Position numbers and translations under genes: made by a program
Shown: positions 1-8,591 of the stretch, piece after piece
Layout: each line of letters opens with the position of its first letter
Numbering within the stretch: position 1 is the stretch's first letter
Assembly (NCBI GenBank): GCA_030681835.1
Contig: JAUXRN010000188.1
Coordinates: 1-43,672, forward strand
Source: Actinomycetota bacterium
GTDB taxonomy: Bacteria; Actinomycetota; Actinomycetes; S36-B12
DNA length: 43,672 nucleotides
Reading direction: 5' to 3'
Notes under the pieces: generated by a model
What the model was told of the DNA's origin: nothing
The model's input: the letters and a program-made list of their open reading frames with translations, nothing else
Databases searched by the model: none

Positions 1-756
1 TGGGATGCTGCCTCGATCCACTCTCATCTCGCGGACATCTCGCGGACGCCGATCCCGCAGCCGCTCAGCTACCTCGTGGACGACGTGGCCCGCAGGCACG
101 GCGCCGTGCGCATCGGCGGGGGGCTGGGCTACGCGCGATGCGACAACCCCGAAACCCTGGCCGCGATCCTCGGCGACCGTCGCCTGCGGCCCCTCGGCCT
201 GCATCGGATCGCCGATACCGTGCTCATGTCCCAGGCGCCGGCGCGCGAGCTCGTCGAGGCGCTGCGAGCGGCCGGGTACGCACCCGCCGCGGAGTCCCCC
301 GACGGCCAGGTCATCATCCGGGGACCCGCGGACCGGCGCACACGTGCACCGCGCACCGCCCTCGTCACCGTGCGGCGCACCCCCGAGGAGACCCTCGTCA
401 ACGCGGCGGTGCGGTCGCTGCGCGCGGGTGACCGCGCCACCAGGCACGGTGGCACAACGGCAGGCCCCGCGGGATCGGTCGACCTGCCCTCACTGAGCGC
501 GGCCGCGATCGTCTCCCGGCTCCGCTCGGCCACGGCCGACACCCGGCCAGTGTGGATCGGCTACGCCGACACCGATGGCACGGTGACCCAGCAGGTAGTG
601 GACCCGATCCGAGTCGCTGCCGGAGTCCTCACTGCTTTCGACCACCGCACTGAGCAGGTTCGGCAGTTCGCCGTGTCGCGGGTCACCGGCATCGCCGACC
701 TGCCGACGCTGGACCAGATCCCGTCCCAGGATGAAGCACCCACGCCGTCCGGCTGA
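1..756 (+). CDS. Helicase-associated / WYL-like domain protein, C-terminal part (5' end outside window)
   Basis: An open frame runs from base 1 to a TGA at 754-756 and encodes the last 251 residues. The stretch [24 protein letters not shown] near the start and the later [15 protein letters not shown] segment match the actinobacterial helicase-associated protein that normally sits next to the XPB helicase. The final ~80 residues (RPVWIGYAD..., [15 protein letters not shown]..., FAVSRVTGI) look like a WYL-type ligand-binding module. The GTG at 76 lies inside this homology and is not the true start. The likely role is DNA repair or nucleic-acid-linked regulation with XPB; the exact activity is unknown. 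The expected partner lies about 39.8 kb downstream at 40555. Confidence 0.85.
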   Translation, partial: WDAASIHSHLADISRTPIPQPLSYLVDDVARRHGAVRIGGGLGYARCDNPETLAAILGDRRLRPLGLHRIADTVLMSQAPARELVEALRAAGYAPAAESPDGQVIIRGPADRRTRAPRTALVTVRRTPEETLVNAAVRSLRAGDRATRHGGTTAGPAGSVDLPSLSAAAIVSRLRSATADTRPVWIGYADTDGTVTQQVVDPIRVAAGVLTAFDHRTEQVRQFAVSRVTGIADLPTLDQIPSQDEAPTPSG

Positions 757-799
757 GGGCGACGATGAGCCGCACGGGACGACGAAAGGTGCGCAACTC

Positions 800-1540
800 A
801 TGGGACTGCTCGAGGGACAGGTCGGGGTCGTGACCGGCGGGGGGCAGGGCATCGGCTTCGCCATCGCTGAGCGACTCGTGGCCGAAGGCGCTCGTGTCGT
901 GCTCGGCGACATCGACCTAGCGGCGGCCGAGGCCGCCGCGGGCCGCCTCGGCGGAGCGGGCGTTGCGCTAGCGCGGCGCTGCGACGTCGTCGCCGCTGAC
1001 GAGGTCGAGGCCCTGCTCACGGCAGCCGTCGAGAACTTCGGTGCTGTCGACGTCATGGTCAACAACGCAGGCATCGCCAGGGACGCCACCATGCGCAAGA
1101 TGACCGAGGCCGATTTCGACCAGGTCATCGCCGTGCATCTCAAGGGCTGCTGGAACGGCACCCGGCTGGCGGGGGCCCGCATGCGTGAGCGCGGGTCCGG
1201 ATCGATCGTGAACATGTCCTCGATCTCCGGCAAGGTCGGCTTCTTCGGCCAGACCAACTACTCGGCGGCCAAGGCCGGGATCGTGGGCCTCACCAAGGCG
1301 GCCGCGAAGGAGTTGGCTTCGTCAGGCGTGCGGGTGAATGCCATCCAGCCGGGCCTGATCAGGACAGCGATGACCGAGGCCATGCCGCAGGACATCTGGG
1401 ACCAGAAGCTGGCAGAGGTGCCGATGCGGCGTGCCGGCGAACCGGACGAGGTGGCCTCGGTCGTGGCGTTCCTCGCGAGCGACCTGGCCAGCTACCTGAC
1501 CGGCACGGTGATCGAGGTCACGGGCGGTCGCTACATGTGA
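800..1540 (+). CDS. SDR-family oxidoreductase, FabG-like
   Basis: This encodes a 246-residue classical short-chain dehydrogenase/reductase, probably NAD(P)-dependent and acting on a hydroxyacyl or alcohol/ketone substrate. Visible motifs are the TGGGQGIG cofactor loop (residues 12-19), NNAG (88-91) and the catalytic Ser141, Tyr154 and Lys158 (YSAAK). The ATG at 800 is chosen because AAAGG lies about 10 bases upstream and the Rossmann strand follows directly; an in-frame ATG at 731 would add an unlikely basic extension overlapping the previous gene. The gene begins 43 bp after the helicase-associated gene. Its stop abuts the stop of the convergent ligase gene. The substrate cannot be read from sequence; 3-oxoacyl reductase or ketone/alcohol dehydrogenase are both possible. 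Confidence 0.88.
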   Translation: MGLLEGQVGVVTGGGQGIGFAIAERLVAEGARVVLGDIDLAAAEAAAGRLGGAGVALARRCDVVAADEVEALLTAAVENFGAVDVMVNNAGIARDATMRKMTEADFDQVIAVHLKGCWNGTRLAGARMRERGSGSIVNMSSISGKVGFFGQTNYSAAKAGIVGLTKAAAKELASSGVRVNAIQPGLIRTAMTEAMPQDIWDQKLAEVPMRRAGEPDEVASVVAFLASDLASYLTGTVIEVTGGRYM

Positions 1541-3097
1541 TCAGCCATCGCCGTTCGCAAGGCCCTCCGCCAGCCGACGACGCAGCGCGTACTTCTCGAT
1601 CTTCCCCGTGCTGGTCTTCGGAAGGTCCGCGAACACGATCCGCTTGGGCGCCTTGAAGTGGGTCATGCGCTCCCGAGCCCAGTCGATGAGTTCCTGCTCT
1701 GACGGCGCGGCGCCCGGTCGCACCGTGACGAATGCCACCGGGACTTCCCCCCAGCGGTCGTCCGTACCGGCGATCACGGCGACCTCCGCGACGTCGGGAT
1801 GCCCGGCGAGGACCTGCTCGACCTCGATCGAGCTGATGTTCTCGCCGCCGCTGATGATGATGTCCTTCGAGCGGTCCTTCAACTCGATCATGCCATCCGG
1901 ATGCCACACCGCGAGATCCCCCGTGTGGAACCACCCGTCTGCGTATGCGGCCTGGGTCTGCTCGGGATCCTCGAAGTACCCGAGGGTGACATTGTTCCCA
2001 CGCAGCCACACCTCTCCCATCGTCTCCGAGTCCCGCGGCACGAGTTCCCCGTCCGGACCGACGACGGCAAGGGGTTGTCCGACGATGTTCGGCCCGCCCT
2101 GCCTCGCCTTGAGCCGGGCCCGCTGGTCATCCGGGAGCGCGTCCCACTCGGCATACCACGGCGACACGACTGTCGGTCCGAAAGTCTCCGTGAGGCCGTA
2201 GAGGTGCGTGACGTCGAAGCCGAGCCCTTCCATCGTCGACAGGAGTGTCGGCGATGGCGGGGAACCGCCCGTCGCCACCGTGACCCTCGTCGTCAGCGGC
2301 GCTGCCTCCGGTGCCCGGGCAAGGTCGCCCAGCACGATCGGCGCGGCGCACAAAGCGTTCACCCGTTCTTCGCGGATCAACCGCCAGGTCTCGCTCGGCA
2401 GCACCTTCCGGCTGCAGACCTGGGTCCCCCCCGCCGCCACCACGGCCCACGGGAAGGTCCAGCCATTGCAGTGGAACATCGGAAGGGTCCACAGGTAGAC
2501 GGAATCCGTGCCAAGTCCCATGTGGAAGGCCATGGCCACGGACTGCAGGTATGCCCCACGGTGCGGGTACATGACACCCTTCGGTCGCCCGGTCGTTCCG
2601 CTCGTGTAGTTCATCGACACGAGCGACCGCTCGTCCGTCACCGGAACCATGACCGGCGGCGCCGACTGCGCCAGCGCCGCGAAATCATCCTCGGAGTAGA
2701 CGGGCACTGCGAGGTCCGACGCCTTCTCCAGGAGCGTCTCGTCGACGATCGCGACCTTGGCCCCGCTGTGGGCGACAATTGCTGCTAGCTCGGGTCCGGC
2801 CAGCCTGGTGTTCAGCGCAACGAGGACGGCCCCCGCCATAGGGACGCTGTAGTGCGCCTTGAGGAGCAGGGAACTGTTCGGGGCGAGCACCGCCACTCGA
2901 TCACCGGGGCGGACGCCCAGGCCCGCAAGGGCACCGGCCTGGCGCATGCACTCCTCGAGCAGGTCGGCGTAGTTCAGGCGGATCGGCCCGTCGACGACCG
3001 CGGGGCGGGACCCGTGGACCACGGCAGCCCTCAGCAAGTGGTCGATCGGCGTCAACGGCGCGAACGAGGCTGAGTCGAACGACGTCGGCCGGGTCAT
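1541..3097 (-). CDS. AMP-forming acyl-CoA synthetase
   Basis: This encodes a 518-residue member of the ANL superfamily that activates a carboxylic acid to acyl-AMP and then acyl-CoA. It shows the P-loop-like YTSGTTGRPKGV, the YGLTE motif, the hinge region GWFHTGDLAVWHPDG...IELKDRSKDIIISGGENIS, and the C-terminal catalytic lysine motif PKTSTGKIEK. The full ligase fold is present. The start at 3097 (MTRPTSFDS) overlaps the stop of the upstream cupin gene as ATGA, so the two are probably translationally coupled; upstream in-frame codons lie inside the cupin gene. Sequence flavour is that of medium/short or branched-chain acid ligases (DmdB-like group), but the substrate is uncertain. In context it could activate the acid released by the neighbouring dioxygenase. 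Confidence 0.9.
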   Translation of the reverse strand: MTRPTSFDSASFAPLTPIDHLLRAAVVHGSRPAVVDGPIRLNYADLLEECMRQAGALAGLGVRPGDRVAVLAPNSSLLLKAHYSVPMAGAVLVALNTRLAGPELAAIVAHSGAKVAIVDETLLEKASDLAVPVYSEDDFAALAQSAPPVMVPVTDERSLVSMNYTSGTTGRPKGVMYPHRGAYLQSVAMAFHMGLGTDSVYLWTLPMFHCNGWTFPWAVVAAGGTQVCSRKVLPSETWRLIREERVNALCAAPIVLGDLARAPEAAPLTTRVTVATGGSPPSPTLLSTMEGLGFDVTHLYGLTETFGPTVVSPWYAEWDALPDDQRARLKARQGGPNIVGQPLAVVGPDGELVPRDSETMGEVWLRGNNVTLGYFEDPEQTQAAYADGWFHTGDLAVWHPDGMIELKDRSKDIIISGGENISSIEVEQVLAGHPDVAEVAVIAGTDDRWGEVPVAFVTVRPGAAPSEQELIDWARERMTHFKAPKRIVFADLPKTSTGKIEKYALRRRLAEGLANGDG

Positions 3098-3615
3098 CGG
3101 ATGAACTGGTCGGCGAAGCCGGCGCCGAGCCCTGCTGCTTCGTAGTGCCGCCGTGCCGCGTCCAGCTTGGTGAACACGTCCTCGACGCCGGTCGCGGTGC
3201 CGTCCGGCTCGACGTAGATGTACGCGCCAGTGACGTGGAACAGCGTGACCATTTCGGTGACTCCGTCGGGGACCACCAGCGTGTGGATGTCGCCGGGAGG
3301 CTCGTAGGAGTAGCCACCAGCCTCGGCCCACCAGTCGTGCTCGAGGTAGTGCCACCTGCCCCGAAGGGTCAATGCATGGACGGGTCCGGCATGCCGGTGC
3401 CGCGACAGGACGCCCGAGCGTCGCACGCGAAGGAGGTTGACGAAGTACCCGTTGCTGACGGAGAGAAGCAGCGGGCGAAACCAGACATCCGGCGCTTGCG
3501 GCACCCACAGGCTCTCGTCGCCGTCGAGGTCGAGCGCGCCGAGGATGACGAGGTCGTCAGCAACCCCGTACGGCTGGTCGCCCGAATACGCGATCGCCGC
3601 CTTCCCATCCTGCAT
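3094..3615 (-). CDS. 2,4'-dihydroxyacetophenone dioxygenase-like cupin
   Basis: This encodes a 173-residue single-domain cupin. The pattern WVPQAPDVWFRP, NLLRVRRSGVLSRHRH, LRGRWHYLEHDW and PPGDIHTLVVP is what I recognise from the DAD family, non-haem iron enzymes that cleave the C-C bond of alpha-hydroxyketones such as 4-hydroxyphenacyl alcohol to a carboxylic acid plus formate. Candidate metal ligands are His73 and His75 (RHRH), Glu92 and His111. The gene starts at an ATG with a weak upstream purine stretch and is coupled to the acyl-CoA ligase by a 4-base stop/start overlap, which suggests that the acid product is immediately thioesterified. Divergent to the NDP-forming synthetase across a 155-bp region holding candidate operators. 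Family call is fairly firm; the real substrate is unknown. Confidence 0.75.
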   Translation of the reverse strand: MQDGKAAIAYSGDQPYGVADDLVILGALDLDGDESLWVPQAPDVWFRPLLLSVSNGYFVNLLRVRRSGVLSRHRHAGPVHALTLRGRWHYLEHDWWAEAGGYSYEPPGDIHTLVVPDGVTEMVTLFHVTGAYIYVEPDGTATGVEDVFTKLDAARRHYEAAGLGAGFADQFIR

Positions 3616-3624
3616 ACCGCTGAG

Positions 3625-3667
3625 TGTCCCGCTCCGGGCCTACAGGCCGACGTGTCGGAATGGGACA
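3625..3667. promoter_or_regulatory. Candidate operator region D (two TGTCCC/TGGGACA-type dyads)
   Basis: Between the divergent cupin and NDP-synthetase genes lie TGTCCCG-CTC-CGGGCCT (3625-3641, 5 of 7 arm pairs complementary) and CGTGTCG-GAA-TGGGACA (3651-3667). The second shares CGTGTC and TGGGACA, with the same spacing, with the element at 21376-21392. The regulator is inferred, not shown; the AcoR/Fis-type protein at 27044-28849 is the best candidate in the window. Confidence 0.45.
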
Positions 3668-3770
3668 TCCGAGCGAGGGTCCCCGCCGTCATGATCGGCG
3701 GGGCGGCCACTGAGGCATGCCCGCCAGCACGTCGCCAGAACGTCATCACGCGCGCAGAGGTGGTCACCCG

Positions 3771-5870
3771 ATGAGCCCGGCCGCACTGTCCTACCTCCAT
3801 TCGCCCTCGTCCGTCGCGGTGATCGGCGCCTCGGATGATCCCGACAAGATCGGCGGCAGGCCGATCGCATTCATGCAGCGGTTCGGGTTCAAGGGGACGA
3901 TCCTCCCCGTGAACCCGTCGCGGGCGACCGTCCAGGGCCTCCCCGCATACCCCGACGTCGCCTCGCTGCCGATGGTCCCCGACGTCGCGCTGATCGCCGT
4001 CCCCGGCGAGGCCGCGATCCAGGCCGTGCACGCGTGTACCGAGCGCGGTGTTCAGGGGGCGGTCATCATGGCCTCGGGATTCGGCGAGACCGGCCGCCCG
4101 GAAGACCTCGAGCGGCAGCAGCGCATGGTCTCCGAGGCACGGTCGGCCGGGATGCGGATAGTCGGGCCCAACTCGCAGGGCCTCGCCAACTTCGGCACGG
4201 GGACGATCCTGAGCTTCTCGACTATGTTCGTCGAGCAGGAACCCATGGACGGCCCCATCGGCATCGTGAGCCAGAGCGGAGCGATGTGCTCGATCCCGTA
4301 CGGATTGCTGAGGCGTCGCGGGCTCGGGGTCCGCTATGTGCACGGCACGGGGAACGACGCGGACCTCGGTGTCGGCGATATTGCCGAGGCCGTGCTCGAC
4401 GACCCGGACATTCGCCTGCTCCTGCTGTACCTCGAGGACATCCGCGATCCCGGCGCCCTCGAGCGCACCGCCCAGAAGGCCCTCGAGCGCGAGATCCCCG
4501 TCGTGGCAATGATGGGTGGCCGCAGCGCCGACGGCCGACGTGCGGCCGCCTCGCACACGGGGGCCCTGGCCAACGAGCAGCGGGTCGTCGACGCATTCTT
4601 CAAGCGCACAGGCATCTGGCGTGCCCGCACGATGGCAGGCTTGGTCGACACGGCGCACCTGTACCTCCAGGACTGGCGGCCGAGGGGCAGACGCCTGGCC
4701 ATCGTCAGCAACTCAGGGGCCATCTGCGTGCTCGGTGCCGACGCTGCCGCGGACGCAGACCTGTCGGTGACGACCTTCGAGGCGGCCACGACAGACGCGC
4801 TCACCGAAGTGCTGCCCGCGTTCGCCACGAAGACCAACCCCATCGACATCACGGCCGCCCTGCTCACCGACAGCAGCCTCTTCGGCAAGGTCCTCCCGCT
4901 GCTGGCGGCTGACCGATCGGTCGACGCGTGCTTCATCGGGGTGCCCGTCGCCGGCAAGGGCTACGACGTGGCCCGGTTCGCCACCGACGCCGCCGCGTTT
5001 GCCCAGCGAGACAACATGCCGGTGGTCGTGGCCGCCCCCCAGGAGAACGTGGCAGCGGCGTTCCGCGACGCCGGACTGGTCGTGTTCGACGACGAGGCGT
5101 CCGCCATTGCCGCCCTCGGCCAGTACCTGCATCACCATGAGCTGATGGACGCGACCCGAAGGCTTGGTCCCCTGCAGACCCGCAGAGGCATGCCCGCGAA
5201 CGACGCCGCAGTGCTGAGCGAGGCAGCGGGACTGGCCTTCCTGCAGGCCCACGGAATCGAGGCCGTCGGCGCAATCCTGTGCGGCGAGCCGCAGGCCGCG
5301 GCCGAGGCGTTCCGCAGCCTCGGCGGCCAGCCCGTCGCACTGAAGGGCTGCCCCACCGGAGCGACGCACAAGAGCGAACTGGGGCTGGTCCGCCTCAAGG
5401 TGGCCACGGCGGCCGATGTCGAGGCTGCCGCGACCGACATGATCGCCACGATGTCGAGGCTCGGCATCGAGCATGAGGGCGTCCTGGTGGCCCCGATGAT
5501 CGCCGGGGTCACCGAGGGACTGGTCGGTGCCCATGTGGATCCCGTCTTCGGCCCGGTCATCCTGGTCGGCGCCGGCGGCAAGTACGTCGAGGCCCTGGAC
5601 GACGTGGAAGTGCTCGTGCCGCCGTTCGACGCCGAGACGGCCGAGGCCGCGATCCGCAGGCTGCGCATCGCGCCCCTCCTTGCCGGTGTCCGCGGCGAAC
5701 CCGCAACGGACGTGGCGGCCTGGGCGCAGGCGGCGGTGGCCCTGGGGAGCATGATGCTGGCCGACCCCTCGGTGCTGAGCGTCGACGTGAACCCGTTGAT
5801 GGTGGGCGCCGCGGTCGGCGAGCCGGCCTTCGGCGCGATCGCCGTTGATGCCGTCGTGGTGCGCCGCTAG
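3771..5870 (+). CDS. NDP-forming acyl-CoA synthetase (CoA-binding + ATP-grasp)
   Basis: This encodes a 699-residue fused alpha-beta protein of the ADP-forming acetyl-CoA synthetase / acyl-CoA synthetase family. It interconverts acyl-CoA and acid with ATP via a phosphohistidine. Order: CoA-binding Rossmann domain at the N-terminus (SVAVIGASDDPDKIGG), succinyl-CoA-ligase-like domains (GPNSQGL, IVSQSGAM), the catalytic His at about residue 262 in ASHTGALA, a second ligase-like lobe, then an ATP-grasp domain from about residue 490 (VALKG...THKSELGLV near 534, VDPVFGPVILVGAGG). The ATG at 3771 is chosen because AGAGGTGG lies about 8 bases upstream; the in-frame ATG at 3717 lacks this. It is divergent from the cupin/ligase pair. 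The reaction direction and acyl chain are not readable. Confidence 0.9.
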   Translation: MSPAALSYLHSPSSVAVIGASDDPDKIGGRPIAFMQRFGFKGTILPVNPSRATVQGLPAYPDVASLPMVPDVALIAVPGEAAIQAVHACTERGVQGAVIMASGFGETGRPEDLERQQRMVSEARSAGMRIVGPNSQGLANFGTGTILSFSTMFVEQEPMDGPIGIVSQSGAMCSIPYGLLRRRGLGVRYVHGTGNDADLGVGDIAEAVLDDPDIRLLLLYLEDIRDPGALERTAQKALEREIPVVAMMGGRSADGRRAAASHTGALANEQRVVDAFFKRTGIWRARTMAGLVDTAHLYLQDWRPRGRRLAIVSNSGAICVLGADAAADADLSVTTFEAATTDALTEVLPAFATKTNPIDITAALLTDSSLFGKVLPLLAADRSVDACFIGVPVAGKGYDVARFATDAAAFAQRDNMPVVVAAPQENVAAAFRDAGLVVFDDEASAIAALGQYLHHHELMDATRRLGPLQTRRGMPANDAAVLSEAAGLAFLQAHGIEAVGAILCGEPQAAAEAFRSLGGQPVALKGCPTGATHKSELGLVRLKVATAADVEAAATDMIATMSRLGIEHEGVLVAPMIAGVTEGLVGAHVDPVFGPVILVGAGGKYVEALDDVEVLVPPFDAETAEAAIRRLRIAPLLAGVRGEPATDVAAWAQAAVALGSMMLADPSVLSVDVNPLMVGAAVGEPAFGAIAVDAVVVRR

Positions 5871-5885
5871 CCCCTCCATCCCTCC

Positions 5886-5902
5886 TGTTCCAATGTGGAA
5901 CA
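5886..5902. promoter_or_regulatory. Candidate operator A, perfect 7-3-7 palindrome
   Basis: TGTTCCA-ATG-TGGAACA is a perfect inverted repeat with 7-base arms and a 3-base spacer. It lies 83 bases upstream of the GTG start of the zinc ADH and the ADH-ALDH-thiolase-DUF35 gene run. It is the most symmetric member of a set of similar dyads found in several promoter regions of this window. Confidence 0.6.
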
Positions 5903-5984
5903 CCCGGCCCACACGAGCGAATGCTGAGATAGAGCAGGTTCAGCGCCGCCTTCGGCCAGGCCACTACGCACCCGGGAGCAGCCC

Positions 5985-7076
5985 GTGAAAGGTCGTCTTG
6001 TCGCCCTTGTTGGGCCTGAGCAGGTTGAGTTGCACGAGTACGACCTGCCCGAGATCCCGCCGGGCGGCGCCCTGCTGAAAGTGCGCCGCGCGAACGTATG
6101 CGGGTCGGACCTGCATATCTGGCATTTCCTCAGCGTGGCATTCCGTGACATCGCCATGGGCCACGAGTTCGTGGCCGAGATCGCCGTCCTGGGCGAGGGC
6201 CTCACGACGGACTCGGCGGGACAGCCGTTGCAGGTCGGCGACCGTGTCGCGGCCGTCTACTACCACACCTGCCTGAAGTGCGCGCCCTGCGGCAGAGGCG
6301 ATTTCAGCATGTGCGCCAACGCGGTCAACTCCATGGCCCTGCCGCCGACCAGCCCGCCACATTTCAACGGTGCATTCGCCACGCACTACTACCTCAGTCC
6401 CGGCCAGTTCTTCTACAAGGTGCCGGATGAGATCAGCGACGCGGCGGTCGCGGGCGCCAACTGCGGGCTGGCGCAGATGATCTACAGCCTCGACCAGGTC
6501 GGCGTGCGGCGAGGACTCAACGTGGTCATCCAGGGCGCGGGCGGACTCGGCCTCTACGCCGCGGCCGTGGCGAACCGCAGCGGCGCCAACGTGATCGTCG
6601 TCGAGAAGGAGGCCGTCCGGATCGAGTCGGCCAAGGTGTTTGGCGCGCATCACATCGTGGACATGTCCGAGCTGACGACTTCTCAGGAGCGCACCCAGCG
6701 CGTCCTCGAGCTGACCGATGGCGTGGGAGCTGATGTCATCATCGAAGTGACCGGGCGATCCGAGGCGTTCGCCGAGGCGATCGAGTACGCGCGGGTCGGC
6801 GCGAGCATCGCGTCGGTAGGCAACCTCAACGTCGGCGAGAAGTTCGAGTTGAAATTCGCGCCCGCTTGGATCACGCGCAAGCAACTGCGGATCGTAGGCG
6901 TCCTGCGCTACGACCCCTGGTACCTGAGGGACGCGATCGACTTCCTTGCGGACAACCGGGACCGATTCCCCTTCGACGCGCTCACCGACCGCGAGTTCAC
7001 CATGGACCAGATCACCGAGGCACTCGAGCTGAGCGAGGCGCGCATCGTGTCACGGGCGGCGATCATCCCCGCCTAG
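5985..7076 (+). CDS. Zinc-dependent alcohol dehydrogenase (MDR superfamily)
   Basis: This encodes a 363-residue medium-chain dehydrogenase that oxidises an alcohol, or reduces a carbonyl, with NAD(P). The catalytic zinc ligands are Cys39 (NVCGSD), His60 and Glu61 (GHEF). The structural zinc site is intact as Cys96, Cys99, Cys102 and Cys110. The nucleotide-binding QGAGGLGLYA is followed by VIVVEKE, where an acidic residue at the end of the strand favours NAD over NADP. The start is the GTG at 5985 with GGGAGCA just upstream. It is the first gene after operator A and is followed 42 bp later by an aldehyde dehydrogenase, so a two-step alcohol to acid conversion is likely, for example of a hydroxy acid made by lactone opening. 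Confidence 0.9.
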   Translation: MKGRLVALVGPEQVELHEYDLPEIPPGGALLKVRRANVCGSDLHIWHFLSVAFRDIAMGHEFVAEIAVLGEGLTTDSAGQPLQVGDRVAAVYYHTCLKCAPCGRGDFSMCANAVNSMALPPTSPPHFNGAFATHYYLSPGQFFYKVPDEISDAAVAGANCGLAQMIYSLDQVGVRRGLNVVIQGAGGLGLYAAAVANRSGANVIVVEKEAVRIESAKVFGAHHIVDMSELTTSQERTQRVLELTDGVGADVIIEVTGRSEAFAEAIEYARVGASIASVGNLNVGEKFELKFAPAWITRKQLRIVGVLRYDPWYLRDAIDFLADNRDRFPFDALTDREFTMDQITEALELSEARIVSRAAIIPA

Positions 7077-7118
7077 TCGGGCCCTCCAGGCTTCACCACA
7101 CCATCAGGGAAGGCGATC

Positions 7119-8558
7119 ATGATCTACGGCAACTTCATCGCAGGCGAATGGCAGCTGCCGGGGGCGAGCGGGACCTTCCCCGTGCACAACCCGGCCACAG
7201 GGGCCGTTGTCGCCGAGGTGGCATCGGCAACGGCCGACGATGTACGCCGTGCGATCGACGGGGCGGAGGCCGTGCAGCCTGCGTGGGCGGCGATGCCGGC
7301 CATCGAGCGGTCGGCGATCATCCGCCGGGCCGCTGCGATCATGGTCGACCGGATCGACGAGCTCGCCTCACTCCTCGTGCAGGAGCAGGGCAAGCCCCTG
7401 GCCCAGGCCAAGGGCGAGATCATGTACGGCGTCGGCTTCCTGGACTGGTTCGCCGAGGAAGGCCGCCGCGCCTACGGCATGACCATCCCGGCCAGTGTCT
7501 CCGAGAAGCGCATCATCATCGCCAAGCAGCCGATCGGGATCACCGTGGCCATCACGCCATGGAACTTCCCTTCCGTGCAGTTGCTCCGAAAGCTGGGCGC
7601 GGCCCTGGGTGCTGGCTGCTCGATGATCGCCAAGCCGGCCGAGCTGACCCCGTTGTCGGCGCTCGAGATCGGTCGCGCCTTCGAGGAGGCCGGCCTGCCC
7701 AAGGGTGTCCTCTCCGTGGTCTGCGCACCAGAGCCCTACGAGTTCACCGACGTGATCATGGCCGACCCGCGGGTCCGCGCCATCTCGTTCACCGGGTCCA
7801 CCGAGGTGGGCAAGATCCTCATGCGCGCCTCGGCCGACACGATGAAGAAGGTCTCGCTCGAGCTCGGTGGCCAGGCTCCCACGATCGTCTTCGAGGACGC
7901 CGACCTCGATGCTGTGGTCGTCGAGACCATGGCCTCGAAGTTCCGCAACATGGGCCAGACCTGCGTGTCCGTCAACCGCATCTACGTCCACGCGTCCATC
8001 GCCGATGAGCTGGGGGCCCGGCTGCAGGCAGCCATGTCCGCGCTGACCGTCGGTGACGGGCTGCACGAGCTGACCACCGTGGGGCCGCTGGTCGAGCCCG
8101 CAGCCATCGAGAAGGTCGAACGCCACGTCGCGGACGCGATCAGCAAGGGCGCCAAGGTACTCGTGGGCGGCTCGCGGTCGTCGGGCCTCGGCACCGATCA
8201 GTTCTTCGAGCCCACCCTCCTCATCGACGTCGACGAAACGATGCAGGTCATGCAGGAGGAGACATTCGGACCGGTGGCTCCACTGAGCGTATTCACTGAC
8301 GAGGACGACGTCGTCGCCCGTGCGAACGCAACTCCCTTCGGGCTGTCGGCCTACATCTTCACGCGGGACCTCAATCGCGCCATCAGGGTGAGCGAGGCCT
8401 TGGAGTTCGGGACCGTCGGAATCAACGATTCCACCTTCTCGGCGGTCCAGGCACCCTTCGGCGGGTACAAGGAGAGCGGACTCGGGCGCGAGGGCGGCAA
8501 CATGGGCCTCGAGGAGTTCATGGAGACGAAGTTCATCTCGATTGGCCACATTCGATGA
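7119..8558 (+). CDS. NAD(P)-dependent aldehyde dehydrogenase, succinate-semialdehyde dehydrogenase-like
   Basis: This encodes a 479-residue ALDH-superfamily enzyme of normal length. Key sites are the ITPWNFP motif with the oxyanion Asn, SFTGSTEVG, the general base Glu248 in LELGG and the nucleophile Cys282 in MGQTCVSVNR. The FRNMGQTC context and C-terminal GGYKESGLGREGG resemble GabD-type semialdehyde dehydrogenases. The ATG at 7119 has AGGGAAGG about 6 bases upstream. It follows the ADH on the same strand and probably oxidises the aldehyde that enzyme makes. An omega-oxo acid such as adipate or glutarate semialdehyde would fit the BVMO/lactonase context, but this is inference. Confidence 0.92.
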   Translation: MIYGNFIAGEWQLPGASGTFPVHNPATGAVVAEVASATADDVRRAIDGAEAVQPAWAAMPAIERSAIIRRAAAIMVDRIDELASLLVQEQGKPLAQAKGEIMYGVGFLDWFAEEGRRAYGMTIPASVSEKRIIIAKQPIGITVAITPWNFPSVQLLRKLGAALGAGCSMIAKPAELTPLSALEIGRAFEEAGLPKGVLSVVCAPEPYEFTDVIMADPRVRAISFTGSTEVGKILMRASADTMKKVSLELGGQAPTIVFEDADLDAVVVETMASKFRNMGQTCVSVNRIYVHASIADELGARLQAAMSALTVGDGLHELTTVGPLVEPAAIEKVERHVADAISKGAKVLVGGSRSSGLGTDQFFEPTLLIDVDETMQVMQEETFGPVAPLSVFTDEDDVVARANATPFGLSAYIFTRDLNRAIRVSEALEFGTVGINDSTFSAVQAPFGGYKESGLGREGGNMGLEEFMETKFISIGHIR

Positions 8559-8591
8559 GCGCCCGCACCCGATGAGGGAGCAAGTCCCCCC

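Noticed and set aside
757-799. tRNA, attachment site or integrase remnant at the left junction of the catabolic block
   Set aside because: The 43-bp gap has no tRNA-like structure and no direct repeat shared with the right junction at 40528-40554.
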